Source: JAIEPW01 sp964471915 (lineage in GTDB: Bacteria; Acidobacteriota; Terriglobia; Bryobacterales; Bryobacteraceae). From it: 64,000 nucleotides of DNA. Positions 32,485 to 40,739 of the stretch are shown here, in pieces (the stretch's first letter is position 1; each line of letters begins with the position of its first letter). The notes under the pieces were generated by a model. That model had not been told where the DNA came from. It worked only from the letters and a program-made list of their open reading frames with translations, and made no database searches. Position numbers and translations under genes: made by a program. The stretch covers positions 248,001 to 312,000 of the forward strand of contig CAYYID010000001.1 of the NCBI GenBank assembly GCA_964471915.1, given 5' to 3'.

Positions 32485-32561
32485 GTTGGTAGGGAGATTT
32501 CCTTCGGTTTCTTCTACTTCAGAGTAACAGGACGCCCGGGATAGGGCTCCAGGTTACCGGC

Positions 32562-33983
32562 TTAGGAAGCCTTCGCCTCGCCGCCAGTCCGGTTGTCGAT
32601 CTTGACGCGCGCCCCGTTCCGCATGGTCCGGATCGCCTTGTAACTACCGGTGACAATGCGCTCGTTCTCCTGCAGGCCGCCCACCACCTCGATGTCGGTG
32701 GCGCCGGTGATCCCGGTTTCCACCTTGCGGAACTCGGCCTTCTCGCCCACCAGCACGAACACGCCCTGGATCTCTTCCTTCTTGGCTCGCTCGGCCGCCG
32801 GGTTCGCCGCCGCCTGGACGCTGTCTTTCTTCTCGTCCGTGGCTTCCAGGTCGCCCTTGGTGCGCACGGTCAACGCCTGAATCGGGATGGTCAGCGCATT
32901 CGCCCGCGTGGCGGTGGTTACCTTCGCCGTGCACGACAGGCCCGGCCGCATGTCGGCCGGCGGGTTGTCCAGCGCGATCACGACCTTGAAGTCCTTGGCT
33001 TCCTGGCTCGACACCGCGCTCTGCGAAGCCGCGACGCCGGACGACCGCAGAATCGCGGTGTTACCGATCTCGATCACGCGTCCCGTGAAGGTTTTGCCGG
33101 GGATGGCGTCCACCGTCACTGAGGCCCGCTGGTCCAGCCGCATGTTGACGATGTCGGTCTCGTCCACTTTCACTTCCGCGGTGATCACCGACATGTCGGC
33201 GATGGTCATGATGGTGCTTGCGGCCGAGTTCTGGATCCCGGGGACCACCGTCTCGCCCACACGCACCGGCAGGTTCGTCACCACGCCATTGATGGGAGCC
33301 ACCGCGTCATGCCGCGCCAGCACGTCCGAGGCGCGGGCCAGCGTCGCCTGGATCTGCGAAACGCGGCGCTGGGCGGACTGCATCTGCTGCTGTGCCTGAT
33401 TCCGTTGCGCCCGCACCTGCTGCAGCCGCGCCTCCGACTCCTTCAAAGCCGCCACCTGCGCGTCGTAGCCCGCCTGCCGCGAATCGTATTCCTGCTTCGC
33501 GATCACGCCCGCCTGGAACAACTGCTTGGCCCGGTCCCAATCGAGCTGAGCCCGGCGCAACTCCGCTTTGGCGCGGTCCACGGAGGCCTCGCTGACCTTA
33601 ATCGAATCGTCCAGCACGCTCATGCCGCTTTCGGCGGCGGCGGCGTCGGCGGCAGCGCTCCGGACGGCTGCTTCCTGCGCCCGCACATCGGCGGACGCCT
33701 GAATGTTCTCAATCCGCGCCACCACCTGCTGGCGGGTCACGCGGTCCCCCTCGCGTACCAGAATGTCCGTGATCCGGCCCTGGGCGTTCGCCCCGATGTT
33801 GATGTAATTGAGCGGCTTAATCTCGCCGGAAGCGGTTACGATGGCGGCCAGGTCCTGCCGCGCGGCAGTCCCGGTCTGCACCGTCACCACGCCCGACTGG
33901 CGCGCCCGGTAGCTTCCGAATACGACGCCCGCGATCGCCAACACCGCGACCACGCCCAACGTCACTTTCCATTTCGTTTTCAC
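32562..33983 (-). CDS. MacA/HlyD-like periplasmic adaptor protein
   Basis: 473 residues from GTG. One N-terminal membrane segment (about 8-24), a lipoyl-like half (LNYINIGANAQGRITDILVREGD), a long coiled-coil hairpin (about 95-225), second lipoyl half (VAPINGVVTNLPVRVGETV), beta-barrel and membrane-proximal domains (VKVDETDIVNMRLDQRASVTV). The family joins an inner-membrane pump to an outer-membrane channel. Upstream of the ABC ATPase, so the pair is MacAB/tripartite-like without permease or TolC locally. Confidence 0.9.
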   Translation of the reverse strand: MKTKWKVTLGVVAVLAIAGVVFGSYRARQSGVVTVQTGTAARQDLAAIVTASGEIKPLNYINIGANAQGRITDILVREGDRVTRQQVVARIENIQASADVRAQEAAVRSAAADAAAAESGMSVLDDSIKVSEASVDRAKAELRRAQLDWDRAKQLFQAGVIAKQEYDSRQAGYDAQVAALKESEARLQQVRAQRNQAQQQMQSAQRRVSQIQATLARASDVLARHDAVAPINGVVTNLPVRVGETVVPGIQNSAASTIMTIADMSVITAEVKVDETDIVNMRLDQRASVTVDAIPGKTFTGRVIEIGNTAILRSSGVAASQSAVSSQEAKDFKVVIALDNPPADMRPGLSCTAKVTTATRANALTIPIQALTVRTKGDLEATDEKKDSVQAAANPAAERAKKEEIQGVFVLVGEKAEFRKVETGITGATDIEVVGGLQENERIVTGSYKAIRTMRNGARVKIDNRTGGEAKAS

Positions 33984-34118
33984 AGAGTCCTGGCTTCCCC
34001 CGCAAGTTAGTAGACGCTATCAATGCGCCGGAAGTTCTATTTCTTCCGCAGCCGAGCACTCAAGAGACGGTGGGAGTGGAGCGATCGCTCGTAAATCTCG
34101 GTAAGTTCGCCGTAAGAG

Positions 34119-34742
34119 TCAGTAACGGAGGAACTTAAGTGGCTTGCCGGTGGCCGCCGAGGGGAGCGTCACTTCGTTGCCATTCTGCTCCACGGGACCC
34201 TGCCAGGCGGTCTGGCCCGTCTGGGTCATGGTAATCTGGCCATTCCTAATGGAGAATTGACCAACCTGCCAGCGGATCGGCAGCGTGAAGAGGTGCGTGC
34301 CATCCGCGTAAAAATATAGGTGCTGCTCGATGTCGAGTTGCTTGGCCGGGTAGGGACCGGACCAGCCACCCAGCAGCAGGTTCTTGGGATCCGCGATCGC
34401 CCCGGCGCGCTTCAGTTCCAGCCTGCCCTTGTCGTGAGTCAGGACCAGCTCCCGTTCGGCCAGCTTCTCGATCTTGTACGAGATTCGCGTGGTCCGGCCT
34501 CCCCGGTCCGCCACCTCCAAGGTCAGTTGCTCCCCGGAACGCTGGTACGAAGACGACACGATGGGGCTAGGGCTCCAGCGGTAGTTCTGCCCGGGGCGAA
34601 ACTCCACCACCACGCCGAGACCACCCCGCGAGGTCTCTACGGAGCGCCAGCGGCCGAACAACTGCGACGCCGGATCGGCGGCCGAAACCTGTCCGATCCC
34701 CGCTACGATCCAGAAGGCGGAGGCGATCACGAAGGTTTTCAT
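34119..34742 (-). CDS. Secreted protein of unknown function
   Basis: 207 residues from ATG 34742, with signal peptide (MKTFVIASAFWIVAGIGQVSA); the in-frame extension to 34832 is poor. Two similar beta-rich halves each start with a G(R/G)W strand (LFGRWRSVETSRGG; LLGGWSGPYPAK) and contain a FxxDGT/xPGQNY turn, suggesting a lipocalin-like or META-like domain duplication. No known family is recognised. The 135 bp between it and the adaptor gene show nothing notable. Confidence 0.68.
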   Translation of the reverse strand: MKTFVIASAFWIVAGIGQVSAADPASQLFGRWRSVETSRGGLGVVVEFRPGQNYRWSPSPIVSSSYQRSGEQLTLEVADRGGRTTRISYKIEKLAERELVLTHDKGRLELKRAGAIADPKNLLLGGWSGPYPAKQLDIEQHLYFYADGTHLFTLPIRWQVGQFSIRNGQITMTQTGQTAWQGPVEQNGNEVTLPSAATGKPLKFLRY

Positions 34743-34823
34743 GATCGTTCTATCGGCAGTTCGGCCGCGGTCCGACAGCGGGGGGTCCCGGCGTTCTATA
34801 CTGAGGGGAGACAATTTCTGTCT

Positions 34824-35225
34824 ATGAACCAACCGATTCGGGTGCTGGTGGCAAAGCCGGGCTTAGACGGCCACGATCGCGGTGCGAAGGTAATTGCCCG
34901 CGCGCTGCGTGACGCCGGCATGGAGGTCATCTATACCGGCCTCCGCCAAACTCCCGAGATGATCGTCAACGCGGCTCTCCAGGAGGACGTCCAGGTCATT
35001 GGCCTGTCCATCCTGTCGGGCGCGCACAACGCTATCGTACCCCGCGTCCTCGAGTTGCTTCGCGAGAAGCAGATGGAGGACGTGGTGGTCATTGTCGGAG
35101 GCATTGTTCCGGATGACGATGCCGCCCGCCTGAAATCCCTCGGTGTCGCGGGCGTTTTCCAGCCCGGCGCGTCGCTCGAGGAGATTGTGAACTTCATCCG
35201 GAGCTCCGTCCCGCAAGCGGCCTGA
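34824..35225 (+). CDS. Cobalamin B12-binding domain protein (methylmalonyl-CoA mutase small/C-terminal domain)
   Basis: 133 residues. B12-binding Rossmann domain with the base-off DxHxxG motif at D15-G20 (DGHDRG), LSILSGAH and VVIVGGIVPDDD. It is the stand-alone cobalamin subunit of a methylmalonyl-CoA or isobutyryl/ethylmalonyl-type mutase; the catalytic subunit is not adjacent. SD GAGGGGAG at 34804-34811 and a TATACT -10-like box at 34797-34802. Confidence 0.92.
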   Translation: MNQPIRVLVAKPGLDGHDRGAKVIARALRDAGMEVIYTGLRQTPEMIVNAALQEDVQVIGLSILSGAHNAIVPRVLELLREKQMEDVVVIVGGIVPDDDAARLKSLGVAGVFQPGASLEEIVNFIRSSVPQAA

Positions 35226-35344
35226 AGCGCCGGCCGGCCCCTGGCTAGGGGGCGGCCCGCGCCGCGGCCCCGGAGCGAGGCGGAAGCCGGGCGCCGCGTT
35301 CGTGAATGACGCGAACGGGCGCTTTCAATGAGAGTCGAGGATGC

Positions 35345-36685
35345 ATGCAAGAGAAAGTTAACATCGCGGTGTTCGTCGATTACGACAACATCGAGATCGG
35401 TTTGAAGTCCACCCTGCGGCGCGAGTTTGACGTGTCCCTGGTGTTGAGCGCGCTCAAGGAGCGCGGGGATATCGTCGCCAAGTTCGCCTACGCGAACTGG
35501 GGCAGACAGGAGTATGCCACCCGCAGCATGGCCGAGAACGCCGTGCAGATGGTGCAGCGCAACCCCTCGCCCCGCGGCGACAAAAACGGCGGCGACATCA
35601 ACCTCGCCCTCGACGCCCTGGAGATGGCCTTCACCCACCAGCACGTGACCGCCTTCGCCATCGTCTCCGGCGACAGCGACTTCACGCCCCTGGTCAACAA
35701 GCTGAAGGAGTACGGCAAGACCGTCTACGTCGTCGGCGGCAAAGCCTTCACCTCCACCATCCTGCAGCAGAACTGCCACGAGTTCATCAGCTTCGAGTCG
35801 CTGCTGCCGGACGGCGAGAAGATCGAAGTAGTGCCGCGCGGCGAGCGCGAACGCGCCCGCCGCGAAAAGCCCCAGGCCGGCGGCGGGTCCGCCGCCTCCG
35901 GCGGAGGACAAGCGCCGTCACCGAACTTGCAGGGCGAGCGCCGGCAGCGGCCCGCGCCGCTCGATCTCGAACAGGTGCTGCCGCTGGTCGACCGCGCCCT
36001 CCAGGTCCTGGAACGCCGCAACGTCCAGCCCCAGCTCGGCCTCCTGAAGTCCACCATGCTGCAGCTCGACTCCGCCTTCAGCGAGCGGGCCTACGGCGCC
36101 TCCAGCTTCTCCGAATTCGTCGAGAAACTGAAAACCACCGACCTGGTGCAGGTCTCCGGCACTGGCGGGCGCTATATCATCGAGCGCAAGAAAGGCGAGC
36201 ACGCCGCCGCGCCGGTCCACCAGCCCGAGGACCTGCTGCCGCCCCTGCGCGACGTGCTGGAGAACCACCGCCTGGATTGCGAGAACGGCGTCGCCTCGGA
36301 CCGCCTCAAGGAGTGGTTCTTCGAGGAACAGCCCTCCATCCAGTTGCACAACTATGGGTTCCAGGGCTTCAAGGAACTGCTCAACTACGCCCAGGACAAA
36401 ACCGTAGTCCGCTTGGAGAACGACGCCGAGCGCGGCGTAACCGTGTTCCTCGGCGCTGAGTTCTATCCCCCGGCGCTGCCGCCGGAGCCGGAGCCTTCGC
36501 ACGACGACGTCATGGAAGAGGACGAGCCGCAGCCCTACGTCGAGGGTCAGCCGACCATCTTCGAGCCGAACCCGCCGCCCGCGAAGCCCAAAAAGACGGC
36601 CAGCCCGCGCAAGCGTCCGCCGAAACCCGGCGGGGACCGTCCGAAGTCGTCGCGCCCGCGCGGCGGCCGCAAGAAACCCGACTAA
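35345..36685 (+). CDS. NYN-domain nuclease-like protein with two OST-HTH/LOTUS domains
   Basis: 446 residues from ATG 35345 (an ATG four bases earlier is in another frame). NYN/PIN-like domain about 5-150: AVFVDYDNIEIG (D11, D13), NGGDINLALDALEMA, AFAIVSGDSDFTPLV, VYVVGGKAFTS. Two OST-HTH/LOTUS domains follow at about 205-280 (VLERRNVQPQLGLLKSTMLQ, FSEFVEKL) and 300-370 (ENGVASDRLKEWFFEEQPSI, FKELLNYAQ). The tail is Lys/Pro/Arg-rich. The layout parallels eukaryotic limkain/MARF1 RNA-silencing proteins, so RNA binding and cleavage are inferred. Single gene; no partner seen. Confidence 0.9.
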   Translation: MQEKVNIAVFVDYDNIEIGLKSTLRREFDVSLVLSALKERGDIVAKFAYANWGRQEYATRSMAENAVQMVQRNPSPRGDKNGGDINLALDALEMAFTHQHVTAFAIVSGDSDFTPLVNKLKEYGKTVYVVGGKAFTSTILQQNCHEFISFESLLPDGEKIEVVPRGERERARREKPQAGGGSAASGGGQAPSPNLQGERRQRPAPLDLEQVLPLVDRALQVLERRNVQPQLGLLKSTMLQLDSAFSERAYGASSFSEFVEKLKTTDLVQVSGTGGRYIIERKKGEHAAAPVHQPEDLLPPLRDVLENHRLDCENGVASDRLKEWFFEEQPSIQLHNYGFQGFKELLNYAQDKTVVRLENDAERGVTVFLGAEFYPPALPPEPEPSHDDVMEEDEPQPYVEGQPTIFEPNPPPAKPKKTASPRKRPPKPGGDRPKSSRPRGGRKKPD

Positions 36686-36772
36686 GCCAGGCCACCGGCC
36701 CGCCCAGCGCTCTTTGCCCCTCACGGGTTGCCGATGTGCCCGTTCCGGACAGGGTGCCGGTTCCCGCGCGCC

Positions 36773-36806
36773 ACTGAGCCCCCGCCGTAGGCGGGGGCCA
36801 AAGTCG
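36773..36806 (+). repeat. REP-like palindromic element, copy 1
   Basis: GCCCCCGCC (36778-36786) and GGCGGGGGC (36790-36798) form a perfect 9-bp stem with a GTA loop, flanked by CTGAG on the left and CAAAGTC on the right. The same flanks and stem recur in two copies at 41.3-41.4 kb. It lies in the 184-bp gap between the NYN-LOTUS and deacylase genes. It can also act as a transcript 3' hairpin for the upstream gene. Confidence 0.8.
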
Positions 36807-36855
36807 CTGCGCGGCCCGCAAGTGGTTGACGACGAGGCCGCAGGCTGGACCGCCG

Positions 36856-36861
36856 TATAAT
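36856..36861 (+). promoter_or_regulatory. Probable -10 box of the deacylase gene
   Basis: A perfect TATAAT lies eight bases before the ATG at 36870, so transcription would start at or within a base or two of the start codon. The best upstream -35-like hexamer, TTGACG at 36826-36831, is 24 bases away, longer than the usual 16-18, so the -35 is uncertain. Confidence 0.4.
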
Positions 36862-36869
36862 TCTTAGCT

Positions 36870-38537
36870 ATGCGGATCGCTCTGTTTCTCGCGGCTACGC
36901 TCGCTTTCGCGCAAAGCGAGACCTACGACCTGATTCTCTTCAACGGCCGGCTCGTGGACGGGACGGGAGCGGCGTGGTTCCACGGCGACCTGGCGGTAAA
37001 GGACGGCCGCATCGCGCGGATCGCACCCGCGGGGATGCTCAAGAACCTGGCGGCGAAGGACCGCGTGGACGCCTCGCGCCTGGTGATCGCGCCAGGGTTC
37101 ATCGACATCCAGAGCCACTCGCGTGAGGCCTTTCTGCGCGGCGACGGCCGCGTGGTCAGCAAAGTGACGCAGGGCGTAACGACCGAAATCATGGGCGAGG
37201 GATCCACGAACGCGCCGTTCAACGAGAAGACGGCGCAGATGGGCTACGATCCCGAGGGCATCAAGATCAACCAGGCGTTCTCGGGTCCGCGCGGGTTCCG
37301 GAAGTGGATGGAGTATCTCGCGAAGCGGGGCGCGTCGGTGAACTTCGGGTCGTTCGTGGGGGCGGCGACGATCCGGGTGTACGGCAAGGGCATGGACCAG
37401 GGTCCGGCGGGCGGCGCCGAGCTGGAGGACATGAAGCGCGCGGTGCGCAACGCGATGGAGGACGGCGCGTTCGGCGTGGCGAGCGCGCTGATCTACGCGC
37501 CGGGCGAGTACGCCGGGACGCCGGAGCTGATCGAGCTGGCGAAGGCGATGGCGCCGTACGGGGGCGTGTACATCACGCACATGCGCAGCGAGGCGGACAA
37601 GTTCCTGGAAGGAATCGACGAGGCCGTCGAGATCGGGCGCAAGGGCGGGGTCGCGGTGGAGATCTATCACCTGAAGGCGGCGGGCAAGCGGAACCACCAC
37701 AAGATGCCGCAGGCGATTGCGCGGATCAACGCGGCGCGCGCGAGTGGCGTGGACGTGCAGGCGAACATGTATCCGTACGTGGAGGGCGGCACGGGCCTGA
37801 CGGCGTGCCTGCCGCCCTGGGCGATCGCGGGCGGCAAGCTGTTTCCGAATCTGCAGAGCGCGGAGATCCGGGCGAAGATGAAGACCGATATTCTCGGGAA
37901 CAAGGGCCAGTGGGAAAACACGTGTGAGCTGGCGACGCCGGAGGGCGTAACGGTAACTGCGCCGGAGAAGCCGGAGAACGCCAAGTTCGCCGGCAAGACG
38001 CTGGCGCAGATTTCCAAGATGACCGGCAAAGACTGGATGGAAGTCGTGATGGACCTGGTGCTGTCAGAGCGCGACCGCGTGGACGCGATCTTCGCGCTGA
38101 ACAGTTGGGACAACCTGAAGCTGGAGATCGCCCAGCCGTGGATCAAGTTCGGCACGGACGCCGGCGGCGCGGATCCGGAGAAGGACAAGGCGCTGGTGCA
38201 CCCGCGGGCGTACGGGACGTTCACGCGAGTGCTGGGGCGGTTCGTGCGCGAGGAGAAGGTGATCGGGCTGGAAGACGCCGTGCGCAAGATGACGTCGGCG
38301 GTGGCGACGCGCCTGTCGATCGCGGATCGCGGGGTACTGCGGGCGGGGATGAAAGCGGACATCGTGGTGTTCGATCCGGCGACAGTGCTGGATAAGGCGA
38401 CGTTCGAGCAGCCGCACCAGGTGTCGGCGGGCGTGCGGGACGTGCTGGTAAACGGCGTATTCGTGCTGCGGGACGGGAAGCACACGGGGGCGAAGCCGGG
38501 GCAGTTTGTCGCGGGTCCGGGGCTCAGGAAGCAATGA
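36870..38537 (+). CDS. N-acyl-D-amino-acid deacylase-like amidohydrolase
   Basis: 555 residues with signal peptide (MRIALFLAATLAFAQS). Amidohydrolase pattern: YDLILFNGRLVDGTG, VIAPGFIDIQSHSREA, YITHMRSE, VEIYHLKAAG, FGTDAGGADPEK and a terminal ADIVVFDPATV strand. The metal motif normally written HxH after GFID reads Q81-S-H83. In the family a zinc-bound TIM barrel releases D-amino acids from N-acyl or peptide derivatives. Its stop overlaps the start of a D-Ala-D-Ala dipeptidase gene, pointing to joint use of peptidoglycan D-amino acids. Confidence 0.86.
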   Translation: MRIALFLAATLAFAQSETYDLILFNGRLVDGTGAAWFHGDLAVKDGRIARIAPAGMLKNLAAKDRVDASRLVIAPGFIDIQSHSREAFLRGDGRVVSKVTQGVTTEIMGEGSTNAPFNEKTAQMGYDPEGIKINQAFSGPRGFRKWMEYLAKRGASVNFGSFVGAATIRVYGKGMDQGPAGGAELEDMKRAVRNAMEDGAFGVASALIYAPGEYAGTPELIELAKAMAPYGGVYITHMRSEADKFLEGIDEAVEIGRKGGVAVEIYHLKAAGKRNHHKMPQAIARINAARASGVDVQANMYPYVEGGTGLTACLPPWAIAGGKLFPNLQSAEIRAKMKTDILGNKGQWENTCELATPEGVTVTAPEKPENAKFAGKTLAQISKMTGKDWMEVVMDLVLSERDRVDAIFALNSWDNLKLEIAQPWIKFGTDAGGADPEKDKALVHPRAYGTFTRVLGRFVREEKVIGLEDAVRKMTSAVATRLSIADRGVLRAGMKADIVVFDPATVLDKATFEQPHQVSAGVRDVLVNGVFVLRDGKHTGAKPGQFVAGPGLRKQ

Positions 38538-39445
38538 CGCTCGCGCTGGTGTTTCTGCTTTGGCAGCCGGCCCCGCGACCTGTCGATGTTCCCGCGGAGT
38601 GGCGCGGGCGAATCGGCGAGTATGGTCCCGACAACGCGGCGGTGCTGGTGTTCGAGAAAGACGGCGCGCTGTGGATGCGGCGCGCGGGCGGGGAGGCGCG
38701 GCCCCTGGAGGAAGCGGCGCGGTTTACGGCGTGCTGCCTGGAGATGGGATCGCTGAAGCTGGCGCGCAGGCCGGATCCCGCAAGTCCGGGGCAGACGTTT
38801 CGGATCACGCCGATCCTGCCCGTGGCGAAGGCGCGGGAGATCGCCGCGGCGGCGACGCCGCCGGTGCAGCCGGCGAAGCTGCGCAAGCCGGACCTGGTGG
38901 AGATCGGGAAACTGGACCGGACCATCAAACTCGACATCCGGTACGCGAGCGAGAACAATTTCATGGGGGCGCCGTTCTACACGGAGGCGCGGGCGTTCCT
39001 GCAGCGTCCGGCGGCGGAGGCGCTGGTGCGCGCGCACCGGAAGCTGCACCCGTTCGGCTATGGGCTGCTGATCCACGACGGGTACCGGCCGTGGGCGGTG
39101 ACCAAGATGTTCTTCGAGGCGACGCCGCCGGCGCAGCGGGAGTTCGTGGCAAACCCGGCACCGGGGTCGAAGCACAACCGGGGCGCGGCAGTGGATCTGT
39201 CGCTGTACGAACTAGCGACGGGAGAGGCCGCAGTGATGCCGTCCGGCTACGACGAGTTCTCGCGGCGGGCGTATCCGGCATACGAAGGCGGCACGTCACT
39301 GGAGCGCTGGCGGCGGGACCTGCTGCGCTGGGCGATGGAGAGCGAAGGCTTTCAGGTGGTCGACAACGAATGGTGGCACTTCGACTACCGCGACTGGCGG
39401 GAGTATCCGGTGCTGAACGTCCCGTTCGAGAAGCTGCGGCGGTAG
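38534..39445 (+). CDS. D-alanyl-D-alanine dipeptidase, VanX/DdpX-like (M15D)
   Basis: 303 residues starting in ATGA with the deacylase. A poorly conserved N-terminal extension (about 1-115) precedes the M15 domain: IHDGYRPW with the catalytic Arg, the zinc motif SKHNRGAAVD at S212-D221 (ligands H214 and D221) and E279-W-W-H282 with catalytic Glu and third zinc ligand. It hydrolyses D-Ala-D-Ala. No vanH/vanA neighbours, so peptidoglycan recycling or scavenging is more likely than glycopeptide resistance. Confidence 0.88.
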   Translation: MTLALVFLLWQPAPRPVDVPAEWRGRIGEYGPDNAAVLVFEKDGALWMRRAGGEARPLEEAARFTACCLEMGSLKLARRPDPASPGQTFRITPILPVAKAREIAAAATPPVQPAKLRKPDLVEIGKLDRTIKLDIRYASENNFMGAPFYTEARAFLQRPAAEALVRAHRKLHPFGYGLLIHDGYRPWAVTKMFFEATPPAQREFVANPAPGSKHNRGAAVDLSLYELATGEAAVMPSGYDEFSRRAYPAYEGGTSLERWRRDLLRWAMESEGFQVVDNEWWHFDYRDWREYPVLNVPFEKLRR

Positions 39446-39449
39446 GCGG

Positions 39450-40193
39450 TCAGGCGAGCCGGCGCCAGATGTCGGCGTAGTAGTGGAAGTCGATGCCGCA
39501 GGAGCGCAGCAGGGCGCGGTCGCGGGCGATCTCGAGCGCGGGTCCCGAGGCGGCGACGCGGCCGCGGTGGAAGACCGCGAGGCGGTCGCAGCAGGCGATG
39601 GCGGGCAGGATCTCCTGCGAGATCAGGACCACGGTGGCATCGAGGGAGCGGATCACCTCGACCACCTGCTCCACCATGCCGGGATCGAGGTTCGCGAACG
39701 GCTCATCGAAGGCGATGAGGCCGGGGCGCATGGCGAGCACGGTCGCAAGCGCCGCGCGGCGTTTTTCGCCGAAGGACAGGTCGTGCGTGGAGCGGTGCTC
39801 GAGCCCTTCCAGGCGCATTTGGGCGACGGCGGTCGCGACGCGCTCGCGGACCTCTTCGACGGAGCAGCCGAGATTCCGCGGTCCGAAGGCTATGTCCTCG
39901 GTGACGGTCGGGGTGAAGAGCTGATCGTCGGGGTTCTGGAAGACGATGCCGACACGGGCCCGGATGGCGCGGAGGTTGTCCTTGGTGACGGGGTCGCCGT
40001 CGATGCGCACGGCGCCGGACTCGGGCAGCAGGACGCCGTTCAGGTGGAGCAGGAACGTGGACTTACCGGCGCCGGAAGGTCCGATGATGCCGAGGCGCTC
40101 GCCGGGTTCGATGGCAAGCGAGAGGCCGTCGAGGACCGGGGCTCCGCCGGGATAGCGGAAGACGAGGGAGGCGGCGTCGGCGCGCGAGGGCAC
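39450..40193 (-). CDS. Energy-coupling-factor type ABC ATPase (CbiO/EcfA-like)
   Basis: 247 residues from GTG. Walker A GPSGAGKST, Q-loop VFQNPDDQLFTPTV (the NPDDQ typical of EcfA/CbiO), signature LSFGEKRRAALATVLAM instead of LSGGQ, Walker B LIAFDEPFANLD; switch position is Gln (ISQE) rather than His. Powers uptake of metals or vitamins in ECF systems. No EcfT or substrate-binding membrane subunit is in the window, so it is an orphan. Convergent with the dipeptidase gene, 4 nt apart. Confidence 0.88.
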   Translation of the reverse strand: MPSRADAASLVFRYPGGAPVLDGLSLAIEPGERLGIIGPSGAGKSTFLLHLNGVLLPESGAVRIDGDPVTKDNLRAIRARVGIVFQNPDDQLFTPTVTEDIAFGPRNLGCSVEEVRERVATAVAQMRLEGLEHRSTHDLSFGEKRRAALATVLAMRPGLIAFDEPFANLDPGMVEQVVEVIRSLDATVVLISQEILPAIACCDRLAVFHRGRVAASGPALEIARDRALLRSCGIDFHYYADIWRRLA

Positions 40194-40196
40194 GAT

Positions 40197-40658
40197 CTAT
40201 TTTAGGAGGCGTTCGAGGGCGCGGGGATCGAAGGGTCCGGCGTGGCGGTCCTTGATGTTGCCGGATGCATCGAACCTGACGACCAGCGGCAGGCGATCGT
40301 CGGTCACCTGTAGCGCCTGTTTCCAAGCCTTTTCGTTCTCGGTGAGGATGATGGAGCGAGGGCGGTGGGCTTCGGGCATGCCGCTGCGCATGCCGCGGCG
40401 GATCATGCCGCGGACCAGACGCGGGGCGGCCTCGAGGTTGGCGACGGAGTAGGCGTCCACGTTTGCCTTGACGAGCGGTTCCATCCAGGCCTGGACCTTC
40501 TCGCCCGCCTCCTTGCTGAACGAGAAGACGCACACGGCGGGCTTGCCGGCGAGCAGGGCGGGAAAGGAGATCTTGCGGCCGTCGAGGGTTTCGCCGGGCG
40601 TGGGCGGGAGCGTTTGGCCGACGAGGAGAGGAACGACGAAGAGGACGCAGGTCCGCAT
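40197..40658 (-). CDS. Exported thioredoxin-fold-like protein without CxxC
   Basis: 153 residues from the ATG that gives a signal peptide (MRTCVLFVVPLLVGQ). The pattern GETLDGRKISFPALLAGKPAVCVFSFS followed by a long helix and a terminal VVRFDASGNIKDRHAGPFD strand suggests a TlpA/ATP10-like thioredoxin fold, but only one cysteine sits at the redox position (AVCVFSFSKE). It is probably redox-inactive or a chaperone. 3 nt before the ATPase gene start on the same strand, so likely co-transcribed. Confidence 0.68.
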   Translation of the reverse strand: MRTCVLFVVPLLVGQTLPPTPGETLDGRKISFPALLAGKPAVCVFSFSKEAGEKVQAWMEPLVKANVDAYSVANLEAAPRLVRGMIRRGMRSGMPEAHRPRSIILTENEKAWKQALQVTDDRLPLVVRFDASGNIKDRHAGPFDPRALERLLK

Positions 40659-40739
40659 GAGGTGAGGATGGCACAGGAAAGCATCCCGGCGTGACCGTTT
40701 TTCCGCCGTTCTGCGCAGGTACGGGTAGGAGCATTCGCA

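Noticed and set aside
38534..39445. Glycopeptide (vancomycin) resistance locus
   Set aside because: The VanX-like dipeptidase has no VanH, VanA or VanRS-type neighbours; it is coupled to a D-amino-acid deacylase.
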